Source of the DNA: an uncultured Lachnospiraceae bacterium
Lineage (GTDB): Bacteria; Bacillota; Clostridia; Lachnospirales; Lachnospiraceae
Reading direction: 5' to 3'
DNA length: 51,884 nt
Assembly: GCA_947564645.1 (NCBI GenBank)
Contig: CANOCU010000026.1
Span: 1 to 51,884, forward strand
In this document: one piece after another, positions 49,423 through 51,884 of the stretch
Numbering within the stretch: position 1 is the first letter of the stretch
Layout: every line of letters starts with the position of its first letter
Made by a program: the position numbers and the translations under genes
Notes under the pieces: generated by a model
The model's database searches: none
What the model was told of the DNA's origin: nothing
Seen by the model: the letters and a program-made list of their open reading frames with translations, nothing else

Positions 49423-51884
49423 ACATATATGGGAGCGTTTTAAAGAAAATTTCATAAATATGGTCACGTCCAGACTGCTTATTCTCGTATTTGTCTTGTT
49501 TGGCATGGGTGGCTATCTGATCTATACGATTTTTCAGCTTCAGATCGTCCACGGCGAAGAGTACTTTAACAATTTTCAGCTGAGTATCACAAGGGAGCGT
49601 GCCATTCCGGCAACAAGAGGCAATATTCTGGATCGGAACGGGAATCTGCTGGCTTATAACGAACTTGCCTATTCCGTCACGATAGAAGATGTGTACGAGT
49701 CCGGAAGCAAACGCAAAAATGCCAGGCTGAACGATACGATCTTTCAGCTGGTATCCATCATCGAACGCTGCGGTGACAAGATCATCAATGATTTCCACAT
49801 TGTACTGGATCATAACGGAAATTACTGCTTTAATGTAGAAGGGACGCAGCTTCTTCGTTTTCTTGCCGATGTCTATGGACATGCCTTGATCGATGATGAA
49901 GATTTTAAAGAAAAAGAGAAGAATGCCACGCCGGATGAGGTGATGGAATATTTATGCAGCAGTAAGCGTTATGGGATTGGCGATTATACGGATCCGGACG
50001 ATTCCTCCACGTTTGTTCCCGGAATGGGATATACAAAGGAGGAAATATTGAAGATCGTTACCATACGGTTTGCCATGAGCGCCAACAGCTATCAGCGCTA
50101 TATCGCAACGACAGTGGCTAACAATGTGTCTGAGGAAACGGTGGCGGTAGTGATGGAGAACGCCGATGTACTTGACGGCGTGTCCATTGCCGAAGGTTCG
50201 ATCCGTAAATATAATGACAGTATCTATTTTGCCCAGGTGCTTGGCTATACCGGCAAAGTAAATCCGGAAGAACTGCAGGCGCTGCAGGAGCAGGATAAAT
50301 CCTATGATCTGAATGATACCGTAGGCAAGTCGGGGATCGAGGCCTCCATGGAGACGAATCTTCAGGGAAAGAAAGGCTCTGAGACCGTTTATGTGGATAA
50401 TCTGGGCAAGGTGATCGAAACCAGCGACAGAGTGGAACCAAGTGCAGGGAACGATGTCTGGCTTACCCTGGATACCGATCTGCAGAAGGCGTGTTATCAT
50501 ATACTGGAGTCTAAGCTTGCGAGTATTTTGCTAAATAGTCTGCAGAATATCAAGGAATATCATGTTCCGGAAGGCGGCAGCGGCGGCAATATCCAACTTC
50601 CGGTCTATGATGTTTATTTTGCATGTATCAATAATAATATCATCGATACTGCACATTTCTCCGAGAAGGATGCCGCAGAGACGGAGCGGACCGTATATCA
50701 GGCTTATATAGATAAGAAGGCCAGGGTAGAGGTGACGCTGCGGGAAGAATTGGAGGAGACCTGCACTCCTTATCAGGATCTGAGCAAAGAATATCAGAAT
50801 TATGAGAGTTATATTGTATCCATGCTCTATGATAATGATATTATCATGCGGTCGGCAATCGATAAGAAAGACGCTACCTACATTGCATGGACGACGGATG
50901 AAGTCATCAGCCTGAATGAATATCTGAATTATACGATTGCCCAGAACTGGGTCAACGTATCGAAACTGGAGATCAATTCCCAGTATTCGGATTCCGTTGA
51001 GATCTATCAGAAGCTGTTACAGTATATTTTTGACCAGCTTGACAGGGATCTGAAGTTTGAAAAGAGGATTTATCGTTATATGATCAATAATGATGAACTG
51101 ACCGGCAGACAGGTCTGTCAGCTTCTGCTGGATCAGGATCTTGTGGAGATCCCGGAGGATGAGCTGCGTCAGTTTGAGGCCGGCAATGAGACGGCTTATG
51201 TCTTTATGCGCAATCGGATTGAAAATCTGGACATTACACCGGCACAGCTTGCCCTGGATCCCTTTTCGGGTTCCATTGTCGTAACGGATGTCAATACCGG
51301 TGATGTGCTGGCGTTGGTTTCTTATCCGGGTTATGATAATAATAAGATGGCCAACGGTGTAGACGCTGCTTATTTTGCCAAACTGCAGAATGATCTGTCT
51401 TCGCCGATGCTCAATTATGCTACTCAGCAGAGGACATCTCCCGGCTCCACCTTCAAGATCGCTTCGGCCACTGCAGGACTGACGGAAGGAGTGATCACTT
51501 TGTCGGATACGATTTTGTGTACGGGAATCTTTGATAAGATCTCGCCGCCGCCAAGATGTTGGAACAGGGGCGGACATGGTTCTCTGAACATGACAGGCGG
51601 GCTTCAGCATTCCTGTAACTGCTTCTATTATGAGGTGGGATATCGGCTGGGTATTGTGGGAGATACTTATAATAACGACGTGGCGCTGCAAAAGCTTGCG
51701 AAGGCTGCGGATCTCTATGGTCTGACAGAACCTTCCGGTGTGGAGATAGAGGAATATATGCCGGAGGTATCCGATACGGATGCCGTCCGTTCCGCTATCG
51801 GTCACGGCACCAATAACTACACGACCGTTGGACTTGCGCGATATGTTACAACTATCGCCAACAGCGGAACATGTTATAATTTAA
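49415..51884 (+). CDS. mrdA: Penicillin-binding protein 2 (class B transpeptidase), 3' end outside window
   Basis: At least 823 aa without a stop before the window edge. A short cytoplasmic head and a membrane helix (RLLILVFVLFGMGGYLIYTI) precede the PBP dimerisation domain with AIPATRGNILDRNGNLLAYN. Transpeptidase motifs: STFK with S678 and SCN with S733; the KTG motif should lie beyond the edge. About 240 residues (roughly 370-610) between the pedestal and the catalytic domain are unusually long. Start TTG 49415 has AAGGAG 11 nt upstream; GTG 49403 sits on that site. It overlaps mreD by 8 nt. Confidence 0.93.
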   Translation, partial: MFEHIWERFKENFINMVTSRLLILVFVLFGMGGYLIYTIFQLQIVHGEEYFNNFQLSITRERAIPATRGNILDRNGNLLAYNELAYSVTIEDVYESGSKRKNARLNDTIFQLVSIIERCGDKIINDFHIVLDHNGNYCFNVEGTQLLRFLADVYGHALIDDEDFKEKEKNATPDEVMEYLCSSKRYGIGDYTDPDDSSTFVPGMGYTKEEILKIVTIRFAMSANSYQRYIATTVANNVSEETVAVVMENADVLDGVSIAEGSIRKYNDSIYFAQVLGYTGKVNPEELQALQEQDKSYDLNDTVGKSGIEASMETNLQGKKGSETVYVDNLGKVIETSDRVEPSAGNDVWLTLDTDLQKACYHILESKLASILLNSLQNIKEYHVPEGGSGGNIQLPVYDVYFACINNNIIDTAHFSEKDAAETERTVYQAYIDKKARVEVTLREELEETCTPYQDLSKEYQNYESYIVSMLYDNDIIMRSAIDKKDATYIAWTTDEVISLNEYLNYTIAQNWVNVSKLEINSQYSDSVEIYQKLLQYIFDQLDRDLKFEKRIYRYMINNDELTGRQVCQLLLDQDLVEIPEDELRQFEAGNETAYVFMRNRIENLDITPAQLALDPFSGSIVVTDVNTGDVLALVSYPGYDNNKMANGVDAAYFAKLQNDLSSPMLNYATQQRTSPGSTFKIASATAGLTEGVITLSDTILCTGIFDKISPPPRCWNRGGHGSLNMTGGLQHSCNCFYYEVGYRLGIVGDTYNNDVALQKLAKAADLYGLTEPSGVEIEEYMPEVSDTDAVRSAIGHGTNNYTTVGLARYVTTIANSGTCYNL

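Noticed and set aside
51017-51805. 262-aa minus-strand frame at the right edge
   Set aside because: It opposes the transpeptidase domain of PBP2, whose STFK and SCN motifs are in the plus frame.

Overview
The window looks like chromosome from a spore-forming Clostridia species, most likely Lachnospiraceae. This rests on gene content and order, not on any database search: a YtfI/YtfJ (GerW)-type sporulation pair, a YloU/FakA pair, the miaB-mutS-mutL-miaA-ynbB order, DUF4321-radC-mreBCD-PBP2, a YesMN-type two-component system attached to a sugar importer, strong Shine-Dalgarno sites and moderate GC. Nearly all genes are on the + strand; only the phosphatase (8747-9478), the coiled-coil protein (16776-17645) and rpmB (31340-31525) are on the minus strand. 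The last gene, a large PBP2, runs off the right edge.

Layout. (1) 98-1102 trpS. (2) 1437-8649 carbohydrate locus: lipoprotein binding protein, two CUT1 permeases with no ATPase, a VOC protein, an NAD-dependent epimerase-like protein, then an AraC-type response regulator and a YesM-type histidine kinase, closed by a terminator. (3) 8747-14934: histidine phosphatase, hflK-hflC, a TPR/DUF4037 pair, and a NusG-domain-II/Gx-transporter pair. (4) 15002-16682 ruvAB. (5) 16776-22287 accessory part: a coiled-coil protein of unknown function, a GH31 glycosidase, then a tightly coupled XRE regulator / ImmA-IrrE-type protease / PIN-like protein module with its own promoter, a candidate operator and a hairpin-rich 3' region. 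(6) 22404-33779: zapA, U32 protein, SEDS/class B PBP pair with a long overlap, Nudix, DUF2953-GerW, small membrane protein, J-domain protein, rpmB, YloU-like protein and fakA. (7) 33905-45784: recG, degV (fakB-like), miaB, mutS, mutL, miaA, ynbB-like. (8) 45884-51884: DUF4321, radC, mreBCD and PBP2.

How they work together. Two peptidoglycan synthesis units are encoded (SEDS-PBP at 25197-27981, MreBCD-PBP2 at 46980-51884) plus the divisome factor zapA. DNA repair is dense (ruvAB, recG, mutS, mutL, radC). FakA and a DegV protein could form a fatty-acid kinase system. The sugar importer is probably controlled by the two-component system encoded beside it.

Non-coding structure is the most unusual aspect. 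There are four copies of a 35-nt near-palindromic intergenic element (13876, 17777, 33848 inverted, 44400 with a 7-nt duplication), two copies of a roughly 45-nt stem-loop element (9601, 22145), a 4 x 20-nt tandem array directly before the TPR gene (11967-12046), and an 11-bp inverted repeat wrapped around the promoter of the XRE-ImmA-PIN module.
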